64,000 nucleotides of DNA, taken from positions 3,459,701-3,523,700 of the forward strand of contig OY855905.1 in the NCBI GenBank assembly GCA_963693305.1, given 5' to 3'. Origin of the DNA: Meandrina meandrites (taxonomy: Eukaryota; Cnidaria; Anthozoa; Scleractinia; Meandrinidae). Under the pieces are notes generated by a model that saw only the letters and a list, made by a program, of their open reading frames with translations, had not been told where the DNA came from and made no database searches. The position numbers and the translations under genes were made by a program. The stretch's first letter is position 1, and every line of letters starts with the position of its first letter. Below are positions 34,510-48,946 of this stretch, piece by piece.

Positions 34510-36065
34510 ACCCATATGTAATTAATATCCCACAGAAGCATTTAATAAACCATGAATCATGTTATAAGGAGTGATGAGAAAAAATCAAAATGTCAATAGC
34601 AAAAGATATGAAATAACATTAAAGTTAAACAAAAATGAAAGAAACCCAAAAGCTCTTGAAGTATAGATGAATGATGCAATAGGTCTATTTTCGTTGTGCG
34701 GCTTTTCAGTGGAGAAAGCAGGTGAGTGAGTTGAGTGAGTTAAGAAGTTGTGGAAAGCCTTTTGTAAATAGAATTTGGAGACTGGATATAGGAGGAACCA
34801 ATTGAACCAATTTAAGTTACTAAGACAAAGAGAATCTCTCTCCCCAGTTCCACAGCGAATTAACAGTTTGAGCGAAACCTTTGTTCCCTAGTTCGTCAAA
34901 TTACGTTTTCTCAACGCCATATGTTCTCCATGTTCGCCATATATTTCTCTTTTAAGCTCGAAATTGAGAGTCCCTTGATACGCAAAAACAAAGCTAAAGT
35001 TCGAAATAAGAAAGATAAAAAAATCACCGTCTTCGTTTACTCGGCCATTTCGCGCACGTGCATGGGCACTGCTGTCGGCCGTTTAAATAATTAACCTTTT
35101 TATTTAAGACTGGCCTCCACATGAGTACCAAATTTCATTCCCATATGTTCACAAGTTTATGTCCAGGATTGAACGCAATTAACGTTCAACAACTACTTCA
35201 TGTCTCGGCACAGTCAAACTCTCTGGCGAGATATCCGTCTCACATACTCTAGTGAAAGTAAATGGCCGTTGACAGGGCAAGCATATGCATCGAATGCTTT
35301 TCATTCTGACTCCCGAAAAAAAAAAACTGAAGCGGATACTTATATGCTACTCAGCTGAAAATTCTAGAAGTTTCTTTCCGATCTAACTCAGTTCACTTTT
35401 GTTGAGAAAATCCGGCTGTTGCAGATTATTAACGTCGTAATATGACAGCTTTTCAGAATTCTTGAGCTATGTGGGGGACCAGCGGTCAAACAATCGGTCA
35501 AGCCACCTTTTTTTAACGTAACATCATTACCAGATAGCCGAAAACTATTGTAGCTTACTCTGCGAACAAGCTGAACTGATAGTTACATCATGATCAATGC
35601 AGTTTGAGCAATGTATCATAAATTCGCGAACGCGTTTGGATTCTAGTCAAGTACCAATTACAATTAACGCTGGAGGCAAGAACAACTCTACAAATCATAA
35701 TATTCGCCGTATTACGGAACCTCGTAAATGACCAACAGTAGCATATATAAAGTTAAAATTAAGCCGAAAACGGCAAAATTTTATGTTCAATACTGGGCCA
35801 GTCTTACAAAACGGAGGAAACTCATTTATACAAAAATGCATTGTACTGAATAATGTACAAACAGGACAGTTTAATCTGAAATTTAATTACGCATGTGACT
35901 ATTCTGTCCGAAGCTGGAAAGCCGGAGAAATTGCTGTAATTGCTCTAAGAATTTAGCGGGATCTTTGAGAGTTAGCGAGTTGGAGGCACTTCACACATAA
36001 TCACTTTGCAATAACAATAAAATTATAAAACAAAACAAACTGATTAATTGCATTAACTGCACTCG
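34510..36065. other. intergenic, nothing recognised
   Basis: No coding, RNA or repeat feature with supportable ends. Confidence 0.3.
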
Positions 36066-36163
36066 CCTGTTCCAGGTGCTCGGTTACACCCAACTCCTCA
36101 TTTTTCGCTCGCCGTTTTTTCGCGCTGCTCCTTCACAAATAACCGATCGCCTGGAACAGGCTA
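36066..36163. mobile_element. 98-bp MITE, CCTGTTCCAGG-type ends
   Basis: Ends GCCTGTTCCAGGTGCTCGG and CGATCGCCTGGAACAGGC are inverted. The core TTTTTCGCTCGCCG recurs around 59716-59785 (AGCCTGTTCCAGGCTCTCGG), so it is a dispersed family. Confidence 0.6.
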
Positions 36164-39100
36164 CAATTGTACAAGTAAGCTCGAGAGAACACAGAAGTCA
36201 ATAGTTAACTAAATATTCTCTTTATATAGCTGGATTCTTTAACACACGACAGCGAAATGGTCTGATTAACTAGTGCATGATCTTCTATCTGAAATTTCTC
36301 CTCGCAGAGCCGAAATATCTATCTTCTTTCCACTTGTAAACTAATTTTTACAGCCAGTCGACATTGTATCCGTCTGATAGACAGGGAACTTTCGAATATA
36401 CATGCCGTCCGGCGAGGGAAGGTGGACGAGAAATAAAAACAACACAAACAATCCGGATAAACTAATTGAGTGAAACTTACTTGTCTATATCGGCGGTAAT
36501 TCCCAGACCACCAGGGACGACAGCAAAAGTACAAACCCGTTTAAAGGCTGCAATGGAATTCACCGCCAGTATATATAAATCCAAGTGCCTTTCCTCTCAA
36601 AAAACAGACACAGAAACTTCAAGAGGCGTAAGGATGTCAAATTAGTGGAAACACCTACGCAACTTTGAATATTCAATGTTCAAGCTGCTAGACATTTGGC
36701 CTAGTACCTTGACTAATAGGGTACGGAAAAAAATTCCAAGGCACTGATAGTCGCACAGATGGTTATCAAGACCTCTCCAAAAATAAATCACATGCCTTTG
36801 GAGTTAAATTGGTTTTTATTTATGACACTATGTTTTCATGTATAAAATTAAAAATAACCCTAGTGTTCACGCGGTTGATTTATATATGATTTCTTAAGTT
36901 ATTGTTTGGTGCGAATCTTATAACAGAAAATACAAAATACAGCCGATATATATTAAATGGGCGAGATTCCGAATGGAAAAATTTGCTCGACAGTTCAAGA
37001 ATTCCCAAATCTCATGACTCCCAGGATAAAAATAATAAAAAGCGGAAAAATAATAAGATCCACGTTTTCTAAACATGTACACCAAATCAGAGAATCTAAT
37101 TTTTTGGCCTTACGGAGAGCTTTGTATCATCCATTGGGATTAGTTGGCTAAACGCAAAGTAACTCCTTGCTACTTTTTATAAATAGCTATCTAATTTTGC
37201 TACAGATGATCTTAACCCGCCCTGCCCTGTAAGATCTGTTGTCAACATATTAATCCTTTATGCTCCATACATTTCTTACTCTGCTAGCTGAAAGAAAATC
37301 TATGGTAGATGAATGGCATAAATAATGTTCTCGAGCTCTCTTTAAAATATGACTTACATTTTAAGAGCAGTTTACATATACCCGTAAATTGCAACTCGGA
37401 GTTTATCATTTCTATACCGCGATGGGGTCTGCGATGAGCTGCATTCGAAATTTTACGTCCGAAATACGTATGGAATGTCTGCAGTTTGTGAATGTTCTCC
37501 AGGTTTTCTTGCTGACAGAAACGTTTTTAATTTATATACCGTTTAAGGCTTTCTTATTTTAGACTCCGCCTATGCCTGGAGCAACAGGTTTATCGCTTTC
37601 ACTGATAATACTTAAAAGTAATTGTTCGGCATCCTTTGAGTAGGAAACAGTTAGTTTTCATCAAACGTTATCCGACACAAGAACATTGACTGTCTGTCGT
37701 TGCAGGAGGGGGAGGGGGGTGGGGTGGGGTAGTTTGTTATAGGGTATAAATTTTGATTATTTTGGTCTGAAATAGGGCATGGTTTGAGTGCTCGGGAAGA
37801 AACTATATTTTTACGATTGCTACAATTAGTCCCTTTGTGAAGTGCTATTATAAACATCGGTAATTTCGAAGTTAACACAAACTAAAGCAATTCCTGTGTG
37901 TTATCTGGACTGAAATAGTTTAAGAAAAAAAAATCGCCTTTTTGGTGTGAAATTGGGTAAGCAGCTACGCTCTCCCCCAAGATAATCGGAAATGACCCCC
38001 CAGGTTGGCATAGATCAAAGTGCTTGGCAAAAGCGACTGAAAAGCATAATCTTTGCTGTAGAGTCTTGAAGAATGTAAGCCATTTAATAGATGCGCTCCG
38101 CATTTGTGCTTTTGAATGGTTTCACACGAGGTTTTGACACGTGAATACTGCTAGACTAAAGTTTCTTTACATAAAAGAAGTATGGGACGTACCATACAGA
38201 GGGAGTTAGTTTTAGGGAACAGGGGCAGGAATTTCAATTGTCGACGTCTAAAGATCAGGGAAAGCTGCAACACCTGAATTATTTTTGGTGAAACATTGGG
38301 CCGGGACCTACATGTGGTGACTATTCCCAGGGAGCAAGGGGATATCATTGATCCCCCTAGGGAGGACTTCAGTGGTGCCTAGTCGGTATCGTATACGAAT
38401 TAACATCATCATGAATCGAAGTCGTGCCTGTCACGGTTACCAGCTTCAAACCTCATCTGAAGATTTCAGCTTTATACTATTCATAAACCTTGAAACAAGA
38501 AGAAATATAAATTATTGTATCGTTTTAGATATCTTGACAAAATCTCAGCGGTAATGACTTAATTGGAAGGTGTGATGCAAGAGTTGCAAATACGTAAGAC
38601 ACAAATGGACGAGAAAGACTGCTACTTGAGGTGCGAGAGTCAAAATATATCACCAGTATGAATCCAATACACACCAAACCGTACCTTCTTTATTCCGGAT
38701 AATACGGACCATGAATCTTGAAAACTTTGGCCTCAATTTCCAAGTTCGTTGTTTAAAAACATCTTCAATCTCAAAATCTTTTTTACGTTCGGTTTATTCC
38801 GACCTCATTTGTACTTCTCTTCCTTAGTCAAACTTCATTTGGAGGTTATCTTCGACTTGAATACAGTCGTGTTAGTTTTGGACACAGCAAATATGCTAAA
38901 TGCATATCATGACATAGTTTTCTCGGCTTTTTGGGAACACCAAGTTTCAAAATAAAACTTTGGCCAGGATCAGCGAACATCGTTAGCTTGAGCTAATGTC
39001 ACCTAAAATTCTGATAATACAACTGAAGCCAGCCATTGAACAGAAACATCATGTCAACTTGAACTGAAAATCAACCACTTTGAATTTTCAATCAATCTCA

Positions 39101-42100
39101 TGCATCGTTAGAACAGAAGCTGAAGCATGCATTTTGAAAGATTTGAATCTTTTTTATTGAATTTGGCAATATTGAATTCATTTTCTCACAGACCAACAGA
39201 CGCTAGCTACTGACAGACATAAATCATTTTTCCAGACATTTAGATGTCATAATATGAGTGACGGCTACCAGGTGAGGCTCTGTTGTAACCATGTCAACGC
39301 GCCCCCTTAATAAGTTGGTGTCTGCCAGTTGTGCAAAATGACAACTTTAACTACGTACAAATGTGGTGGTTTAACTGAAACGGTTAAATTGAGTGTTGAT
39401 TTCTGAATAAAGTCGGAAGACATCACTGGCTTTGAACTAAACCATCAGGTTAATTTGTTCTTATATGCCTTATATTTACCCGGTGACAGAAGATTCCAAT
39501 TCTTTTTCAGTTTTAACGTCTGTTATACATAGTCTATGATGTCAGCACAGGCTAATCAATTTTACTTCAGTTATTCAGCAATCATGAATTTGTTCACTGT
39601 GGATTCAACCTGAAATTAAAACATTCCGCAGGAAAAAAAGATGCATATTATATTAGCCAAATAATCATATATTAGGCGAGCTTGAACCCTGATTAAGAGG
39701 GCTGTCTGTAACGGAAATTAATATAAAAGAATTGAAATTAAATTGAAATTAACACAATGACTGTAGATGAATGATTCGCGAAAGGCGCCAACTGACAAAA
39801 CTGTATTGCTGCTCATTGCGGGGGAACATAAAACAAATTTATATCTGGTGATTTTGGCAGTTGAAAGGATGCAATTTTTCTTTCCGATGGCATTGAAAAA
39901 TGTTATGTCGAACTAGTAAGTTTCGTTGACAGAAACCAATTTGCGGCTTTAAATGAAATCGCTACCGAAAGATTGGTCCAAAAATAACTATTAGGATTTA
40001 TGGATTTAATTATGAATTGGTCAAATGATACTTGGTTCCAGGGTGAGCTATGTGAGATGTGAATTGCAATGAGACCGGTGAGGAGAGATTGAGGGGAACA
40101 TGAAATGAATTTAATCAAAATTCAATTAAATTCTCGATCATTAATTAAGGCAATACCGACATGAACTACTCAACGCAAAGCATTGAGAACTATTTTTAAA
40201 AAAAAGGACTGAAAAAAAACCCCGAAGGAATGAATTAAAAGAACATAAACGACGTGAAATGAGGAATTCCAAATTTGTATGAAAGACTGATCGAGGTCCC
40301 CAGTTCTAAGGAACATTTAAATACTGCTTTAAAAACCTTCCTTTCACCAGAACACATATCAACTGTTCCGGAAACAGAGCCAAACCAAAATAAAAGCTGA
40401 TAACCTCACCGGAATAAACCGATTTAGGGTCACTTGAATATACCGGATTTATAGGGTCTATATACACTCAGTGCGGCTTCCAGTCAGGTCCAGTCAGGCA
40501 TGTAGTAAGAATTATTTATCTAACCCCGTTTTTGTTTTTGCTTTTTTGCCGAACGCATAAAACATGCGGTTGTGTTTAAAAATTGTGTTTTACAGTGCCC
40601 TTGAAGCAAAATTGACTTTCTTAGCGATTTGTAGCTCTATTTCGCACTTCACAGCTACATTTTTTTGTGTTAGGAGGAATTGAAATGCATTACGCAACTG
40701 AAAGTACATGTGGCATAGAAATATATATTTTTGGCAACTACGTAGACTAAAAAATGCCCGTTAAAAGTAGTTTGTGTTTGCGCTGAATCGGCTTGAATTG
40801 GTTCTCGTGAACGGATCGTTTCTCTTTTACTATTCCTGGTGTCCAGTTTGTAGCATTTTAAGTGCTTCTAAATGTTACTTTGCTCAAGTTTGTTGACTTA
40901 ATCCCCAATCTGAAGAGTCAGATGACAGGCCCTTAGCCGCAGTTCTTAGCTCACTACAATAGACGTTGTCAAGTGTGTAAGTTTACTTAAGTTTAGGACT
41001 TACTTTCGAATGAAGGCAAAAGTCGATATCAGTCGTCCCTCCTGCTCGATGTTAACAGCGGAGCGATTCTAAAACTTCTTACAATTTTGCCTGCGCTGCT
41101 TAGACGGCGAGCGTGAAAGACCTCGTCCGGGACAGGAACCAAATCTTTAAGGGTTCTTCCGGATTAGTCTAGTAATCGCATTTTATTCGTAATTGTTGAT
41201 GACAGCAATGAAACTTTCAATTGTGTCTCACGCGATCTCGCCTGACAGAAATCTGACCTTGAACTTAATTCTCGAAGCTTTGGAGAAAGTTGTCCTACTT
41301 TGCGGTAGTGCGGTAACATCTAATTTTATAGAGAAGCAAACTTTAGATTTTAAGGAAAAAAAGTAATTTGTGCAGAAAGCATTGTGTTAGCTTTTTTTGT
41401 CATTTGTCTCCTTTACATTGACCCTTGTCCGTTTTTCATGAATTTTTACCCTCCTTCAAATGCACAAAATATTTTAGACATGGGTGGAAGCTGTAATGAA
41501 AATAGAAACCCGAAGCGTTTTGGCAACGGGCTTATTTATTTTCGCTGCATCCGTAAAGGATTTCCCTTAATTTAATCTGTGTCAAGACCATTAAGCTTTT
41601 TACCAGATGAAAAGACCATCTCGTGATAACGTTTTGTAACTCGCAAGTGTATTTTTGCAAATAAAATTATTGTGATTGGATTAATAAGGACTAATAAATT
41701 GCCCGATGACAGCTTTATAAAGTACTTCTTGTTGTTGAGTGTGTAGCTTGTGTTGGGCCGGTTTACAAAGTTTTTCGGACTTCAAAGTCTTGACGTTGTG
41801 TTATTAATAGTAACCATATCATGTAGAGCCATACACAACTTACATGTGCCGGTTCCGTCCAATAATACGAATCAAGTGCATTTTGGCATCAGTTTATCAA
41901 ACAAATCTGTCGTAAGCTTTAGATTCTCAGTTTAGTTCGGGAATTGTGATTTCGAGATAAAATATAATTCTTTTTAAAGTGGAATTCGTAGACAGAAAGG
42001 CTCCGAGATTTCGGCTCGCGTGCAGATTAAAAACCTGCAAATGATGTTTGTATAAATACAATTTTCACCTGTGTTATTAATTAAAACCTAATTCACTTAT

Positions 42101-43819
42101 AACTAAACCAGAACTCTTCTCCTACCTCTCCGTTTAATCCTTAATCGAATTCGTTTCATTTACTATTCTTTAAATGATCGTTTATTTGTTATTCAGGGAA
42201 ATTGTGTAAGGGGCATCCTCCTTAGCCGAAGTTGTTCCTTCGTCGTTGCGTGCTTGCTCGCGTCGTGTTGTATCTAAACACCAGAAAGGGTTTACTTTGG
42301 TCTATAAATGAACGTATCGTGTGCTGATAAGAAGATTATAATCTGATTTATTAGACTGGCAAACTGACTGATCAATAGTTGATGAAAAGATACCGTCTGA
42401 TTGGTTCTCTAATTTTTTGTCCTGTCCGGTGCTTGGTTTGTGTGGCTTTACCTTTGGCTAGCTGTGCATGATTTTTTCTCTGTTTTTGCTGTGCAGGAAT
42501 TGTTTTGGTAATTGCCCAATCCCCGCACTAAAATAAAGCGCTCCACCCCTCAGTTTTGCCAATTTGCGTTTTGGAAACACTGTACAAGAGGGAGATACCT
42601 TTTTTGAGTCAAACAAAAGTAAACCCTTCGCTTTCAGATATGTTTGTCCATATCAGTATAGTTAATGTCTATTTCGGCTTGGCTGCCACTGGGTTCTCAG
42701 CATTTACCAATTTATGTTCTACAAGATCGAATCATATGCTCAGGCCAGGCAAGGTTTTGAAATTCTTTAAATCTAGATACTGTTTTTAATGAGATAACTT
42801 TAACCCAATAAACTGCTGGTGTTGTGATTTCGTCTACCGTTATCACGTAATTTAACTCGATCTCTTGTAGGAAATTCATTATTAGTTGCGGATAACATGC
42901 ATTAGCTAGTGTTAAAACTGGCAGTAATCGAAATTATTATTTGCACGTAACTTTTAATACCCATTCAATACTTAAATAAATTAAACATATATAAGAAATA
43001 ATTTTCACCCATAGTCATAAAAGAAATTATTTCATTTAGAGTACAAATCCTAGTACCTTATTATTAAGATGGCTCTGTGTTGCTTATAATTAGCGGCTGT
43101 CCTGCAGTCAACCTTTTTAAGCCTTGCATTAAAACACTAGAACTTTCGTCCTTGAGAATCGTCGCGTAACTCGTGAACCAGACCTTTATTCTCCAGTCAC
43201 TGTTATGGCCTGAATCATTTATATTTGAGGCCTTGATCCGCTATTTAAATTGTCTAGTCGCATATATCAATGGCATTAACCTCGTTAATGTTCGTGGAAA
43301 AATCCTTTAAATCCTTAAATCGCTCATGTTACAATACTAGAAAAAAACATTTCGTTGAACTAAAAAAAGCAATAGCCAAAGTTAATCCAACTTTGTTTAG
43401 GGAACCTTAGCTGTGAAAGACAGATTTAAGCCATGTATGATCAAAGAAGATTTAAACTTACTAAACATAAGGCTACCTTATCGAAATACAATTAAACGTT
43501 TTATTGTTTTCGTTGCTTTTACAAATGGCAGTTTTACCCAAATATATATTCGTTTTCGTTAAGAAAAACCTTTTTTCAGAGTCTCAAATGCTGGAAGGTT
43601 TTACTATATCAGCAAGATGAAATGTCTAATCTCTTGTAGAGGCCATCAGTGTTTTTAATCACTCTCTCTCATTTCCTGTCAGAATATATATTAAGGTATT
43701 AAAAGCAGCCTTTAAAAAAACACGAAGTATTTTCAAACTTCATGCGATTAATTAAGATGCATTTTGGACGATGCTATGTTATTGATAATAATTTAACAAA
43801 TAAGGGAGTCAGAGCCATG
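36164..43819. other. long gene-poor region
   Basis: 7.6 kb of AT-rich sequence. I found no exon with splice signals plus a recognisable motif and no element with clear termini. The short open frames here look random. A G-rich run (about 37706-37729) is the only simple-sequence feature. Confidence 0.35.
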
Positions 43820-44213
43820 TACAGTTAACTCTCGTTATAGCGGACAACGGCGAGAGTCCGTAAAAAGGTGCCATTTAATAACATAGTACGTTAAATAATA
43901 TAGACTATGACGTGTTTATCGACAGTGGTGAACTGCTAAATAGTCGAGGGTTTGACCTCTCTTAAAGATTCTGGAAGGAAAAGGCGGAAGCTGAAGCGAA
44001 AAACTAAAGTCTGTTGTACAGCTCCTGATGGAGTTTATGCAAAACTAAATATTCCACAAGTGTGCGTTTTAACAAATAAGGAGCTACACACTGCAATTTT
44101 TTGCACACTGCAATTGTTCTGTTGGTACCACGAAAGCGTCCATAATTCCGTAATATTTAGCGAGAGTCAGTAATCCCTTAATTGAAGGTTCGAGTTATCG
44201 GGATTCAACTGTA
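43820..44213. mobile_element. pogo/Tc1-like MITE relic with TA duplication
   Basis: The element 43822-44211 starts CAGTTAACTCTCGTTATAGC and ends CGAGTTATCGGGATTCAACTG, flanked by TA on both sides. The CAGTTGAATCCCGATAACTCG-type end is typical of pogo/Tigger elements. A 73-codon open frame inside has no recognisable transposase motif. Confidence 0.6.
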
Positions 44214-45825
44214 TCATAAAACACGTCGAGAAAAAGAGAGAAATTTATAGCAAACAAGCCCCACCCCAGGGAGGGTCTGCCGACGAGGCTGCGAACCTGA
44301 TTGGCTAAAATCTGACCATGTTCTATTATTCAACAGGATATCTGTTATGTACGGACGACGGATAACAATGGCTTTATGGGCGACGCCTGGGGACCAGCCT
44401 CCAGCTTCGCTGCGGCAACGAAATTAATTAAATTGCCGTGACTAAAAATCTACTCATAGGGTGGTAACATTTTGAAAACTATTTGAAACATCTCATTTTA
44501 AGGCGGCTGTTCATTCTTTGACATCAGGGGAAAACATAAAGCAACAAAAAAATTAAAATTACTTCAATGTTTAAATGTCAGATTTTTCGGGTTTGTTTTA
44601 CACAAACGATGAAAAACTCTAATGACTGAATTTTCTGAAATCGAGCGGAATTCAAATTTTTGGTTGATTTATACTTAGCTGGGTTGCCATGGTAACGAAA
44701 CGTGATCTTAAGTGACACGCAAAATTCACAGATTCAATTTTCTCTCGCGGGGCTATCTTGAGAGCTCGTTAAGTTTAAATAAGTTCATCTTAACTGCATT
44801 CAAAATGTTACCATACTATGAGTTTTTTGGTATATAACTTCATTTTTCAATTGCCTTTGTTGTTCGAATGATCAGCAGAAATCGTCTTAATTGTGTACGA
44901 CAAAATTGCAATAAAGTACAGATATTTTCTCATTTCGCTGTGTGAAACAATATTGTAGTAAAACTATTATATTTAATTTGACTTTGCGCGATACAAGTCG
45001 ATATGTTAACATATTTCAGCTGAGTGTATTCTCTGGGAACATGGCTGTGAGCGCGCTTTGCCAATGTTAATGTTATGAAATGCAAGATGCGAATCACAAG
45101 GTATTTTCGTTTAGTTTTGAATTTTTTTGAAAAAAATATTTTTAACTAATATCTTTTGGGCTACTGATTTTCAGAATTCTGCGTTATCTCTGCTCAGACG
45201 TTCTCGCCTGATGATAATGCCCGTTGCCCGAAATCCAAATTCTGAAGGCAGAATTTATCCAACCGTATTGTTTGATCAGTTTAGATATTACATTTGCACA
45301 AATATAGCGTTTCGCAGGAGACGTCTGTTCATACGGTAGTCATTTTATTTTATTAGTGCATCTTAAACGCCCGCTCTTATTAACATATATAACCTGCAAT
45401 TTATGTTATAGGGAATTCACGCAGAGTAGAAAGCCCATGTCTTATGAACACTGTGCTACTAGCTATACAGTATGATCAGCGAGTTTCGTGCTGGTTTTTG
45501 AAAAAAACTAACACGGTGGACGTGAACGTGATTTCGCGGCATAACACAAGGGCAGCTTGTTTCACACTAAATTGAAAAGACGACAAAAAGAATAACAGAA
45601 ATCAATAGAAAACCGAAAGATACAACTGAAGTGGACTTAATCACATGTTAAACAGATCCCTCTCTTACACGAAATCAAGAGAAGTTCAATTGAATTAAAA
45701 GATAACTACAAGAATCCATTTAAAAACGGCAAAAAATAAAAAAAAAATGTTGCGTTAAACTGCAAAAATGTTGCGTTAAATTGTACGAAACGGATGAATC
45801 AAATAAATTAGGAAATAAGGTGTGA
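44214..45825. other. intergenic region upstream of GPCR 2
   Basis: No exon or repeat with readable ends. It may contain the promoter and 5' UTR of the second GPCR. Confidence 0.3.
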
Positions 45826-48800
45826 ATGAAAAAGCTATTCTTCACTTTAAACAATTATTTATGCAGATCTCCACGAGGACCAATTACGATGCGAAAAAGC
45901 CTTTTTAATTCAGGCAAAAGAAGACGACAGATAATTAACCAATCAATGTTGATATTGCCGTTTGCTAAGGTCCATATAATCCTCACATTCACTATCCGCC
46001 ACCGAACAAACAAGACGAACTTTACCGCGCTATCACTGCCACATGCAGAAACGAAAATCGCCGTGATGGTCCCTGTGATAACGTTTCTATATGTTACGCT
46101 AAGCGTACTAATCACTTCAGATAACCTTCTGGTGATATTGGCCGTTTACTCGACGAGAGCGCTACGAAAAGTGACGAACTACTCCCTGGTCTCATTAGCA
46201 TTTGCGGATCTTCTCGTTGGCATGGTTGTCCTTCCTGTAAGAATAATCGAAGTGCGAGCCTTCCACTGGTCAAGAAACATTCACTGGTGTCAATTCTCCC
46301 TGAGTCTTACACTGCTCAGTTTATCTGCTTCGGTGCTGAATCTTCTGATCGTTACAATCGAGCGATACTTTGCGATTATTCATTCTCTCACCTACACAAG
46401 TAAAATCACCCCGCGACGAAATTTTTACGCAATAATTCTTGTCTGGATTGTTGCGTTTGTGATGTCGTTTTTGCCGTTCGTCGCCTTAAAAAGCACCACA
46501 GCTCAAGAACGAAGCAGCCAGCATAAAGTTTGCCGTTTTGCGGACACGATGAGCCCGGAATATTTGACTTTTTTTTCTGCCACTGTTGTTTTAATTCCAA
46601 CTCTGTTTATCACTTTCGCCTACCTGAGAATTTACCGCGCTGCAAGCAGACTGAGAAAACGTCTGAAGTCCCTGCAGGTGCATCGAATCGGAGATGAAAA
46701 TATTGCATCAGTTTTAAACGAGTCCAAGGCTGCTAAAACCATTGGTGAGTTCCCTTAAAAATTCAATTTAAATTTACCTCTGTTTTAAAAAAAAATGAAT
46801 AAAATTAGAGAAGATTTAACTGCTTAAGAGAGAGAAATTCCCCACTCGTTAATAGTGGAGCGTACTGATTCCAAATTGATGGCACTTTGTGTGAAAGAAC
46901 TAACTCGGCGGCGTTTTCAAATGGCCTTTGATATCTCACACGCTTACAAGAATTAAAGGAAATTAAAACGGAAATTTTATAGCGAAATATTAACTGGTTG
47001 AACGAAGGCCGGAGCAGACAAAATTAAAGTTGATACATGTCTCTGGATCTAGCTGACAATTCGCTTTAATACATATATTTTTGCCGGTCGGCAAACTTGG
47101 TGCGGGTTTCATTGCATGAAAACAAGCGAGTTTATTTTGGATGTCCAAATCCTGTATTTACCGCTATTTTATGCTTTTTCACCTATTCATGCTTATTAAT
47201 TAAGGCGTGTATTCCTTTCGGGATCGAAATACAATCTTTTATAATGTGTTTACAATTTTATATGCTGGGACCAATTATTCAGCTAGAATTAAGTTGTTTT
47301 TACTAAGCTACCCTGAAGCTCGCAAATTTCCAACTTATTTACTGTTCGATCGAATTTTGCTCAGTCTGAATTCTTAATAGCCGATAAATGTAGTCAGTTA
47401 GGTCTTAAATTGACTCCTTTGATCTCATGCTATTTTGATATGAGTATCGAGTCGGCCACTCAACTCAATTTTTTATATTCCATCCACACACAGACACAAA
47501 AAGCACGACTGTTTTCGAAATTTTGGAAAAATTAAAATTTTGTTTCAGACATTGAAGAAAAGTCATCTAAATTTATCTATTTTTATATTAACCGACATCT
47601 GCTCTAAAACTGCATGCTTGTTGACACATTTTTCGCAAACTTAACAAAAAAGCCAATCAATTGCAAGGATCTTTTTAAATTCCATTTTTATATTAACCAG
47701 CATCTGCTCTAAACTGTACGTTTGTTGACACCTTTTATCGCAAGCTTAACAAAAAAGCCGATCATGGATCCAGTGCAAGGTATAACATTGATAAGCGACA
47801 TTGAGGTATAAATTTTTATTGGGTGACATCAGAAAAGTGTGAATGAACTAGTTGATTTAACTTGCTGTCTCATGGCGAGCGAAATTTAAATATGAGGAAA
47901 ATGCAGACCTGAATTAAGAGCTAAGGCCTGGTTTAAACGTCGCATTTTACATGCGCCGAATCAAATTGCCGAATTAAGTGCATGTAAAATGCGACGATTA
48001 AAAGAATTAAATTCGGCAGATTTGAATTAAATGCGAGTTCAGTCGAATATTCGACAGTTCCAGTTTCATTGCCGTTCATAGCCGTTCTTTGCAGAACAGC
48101 GACGTGAAATGACAAGATTTTGCGTATTGTGGACAACCTGAAGCACGACGGATAATTTTGGGTTTTTATATTTGGAAATGAACGCTCAGCAATTAAATGC
48201 GACACAATTAAATGCGACGTTTAAAACCAAATGCCGAATTTTTTAATTCGAGTCGACTCGAATTAGTATTGTATTCGGCGCATTAAAATGCGACGATTTA
48301 ACCAGACCTAAGAAATCAGTATATAGACACGCTTTGTGCATACAACCTCAAGAAACACTGTGCTGACATTCAACGTATTCATTGTTTAGCTTCCTATGGC
48401 TTTGAAGTAGTTACGTTCATGCAATATAGCGTGAAGCCATTCGTCTCAATAAAATAAAGTTCAATTCTTTTTAATTGTTAAGTCAATAAGTCAGACGAAG
48501 TACATAATACTTAACAATTATTCCACAGGGAGCCCAGACAAACTGTTTGTGTGCACATTAGCATTTTTGTGTGCATTAGCATTTTCATAGCAAATGTATA
48601 GGATTTACAGAACGGCTCGCAGAATTGCGTGTAATAACGTAAAATATGTACAAATACATACTAAATAAACGTAAGTTTATCTTACCAGTTTTGTGGTGTG
48701 GTTCTTTTGGCTCGAAATGGCGAATTTGAGCGGTTTGAAGGATTTTGCGTTCGCTGCTTACTACACATATAAACAAAAGAACCACACCACAAAACTGGTA

Positions 48801-48877
48801 AGATAAACTTACGTTTATTTAGCATGTATTTGTATATATTTTACGTTATTACACGCAATTCTGCGAGCCGTTCTGTA

Positions 48878-48946
<69 letters not shown>

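Noticed and set aside
36164..43819. Short open frames of 60-77 codons
   Set aside because: Length expected by chance; no motif, no consistent splice partners.
47933..48205. 90-codon minus-strand frame
   Set aside because: It lies wholly within the Harbinger-like MITE and has no protein similarity I recognise.
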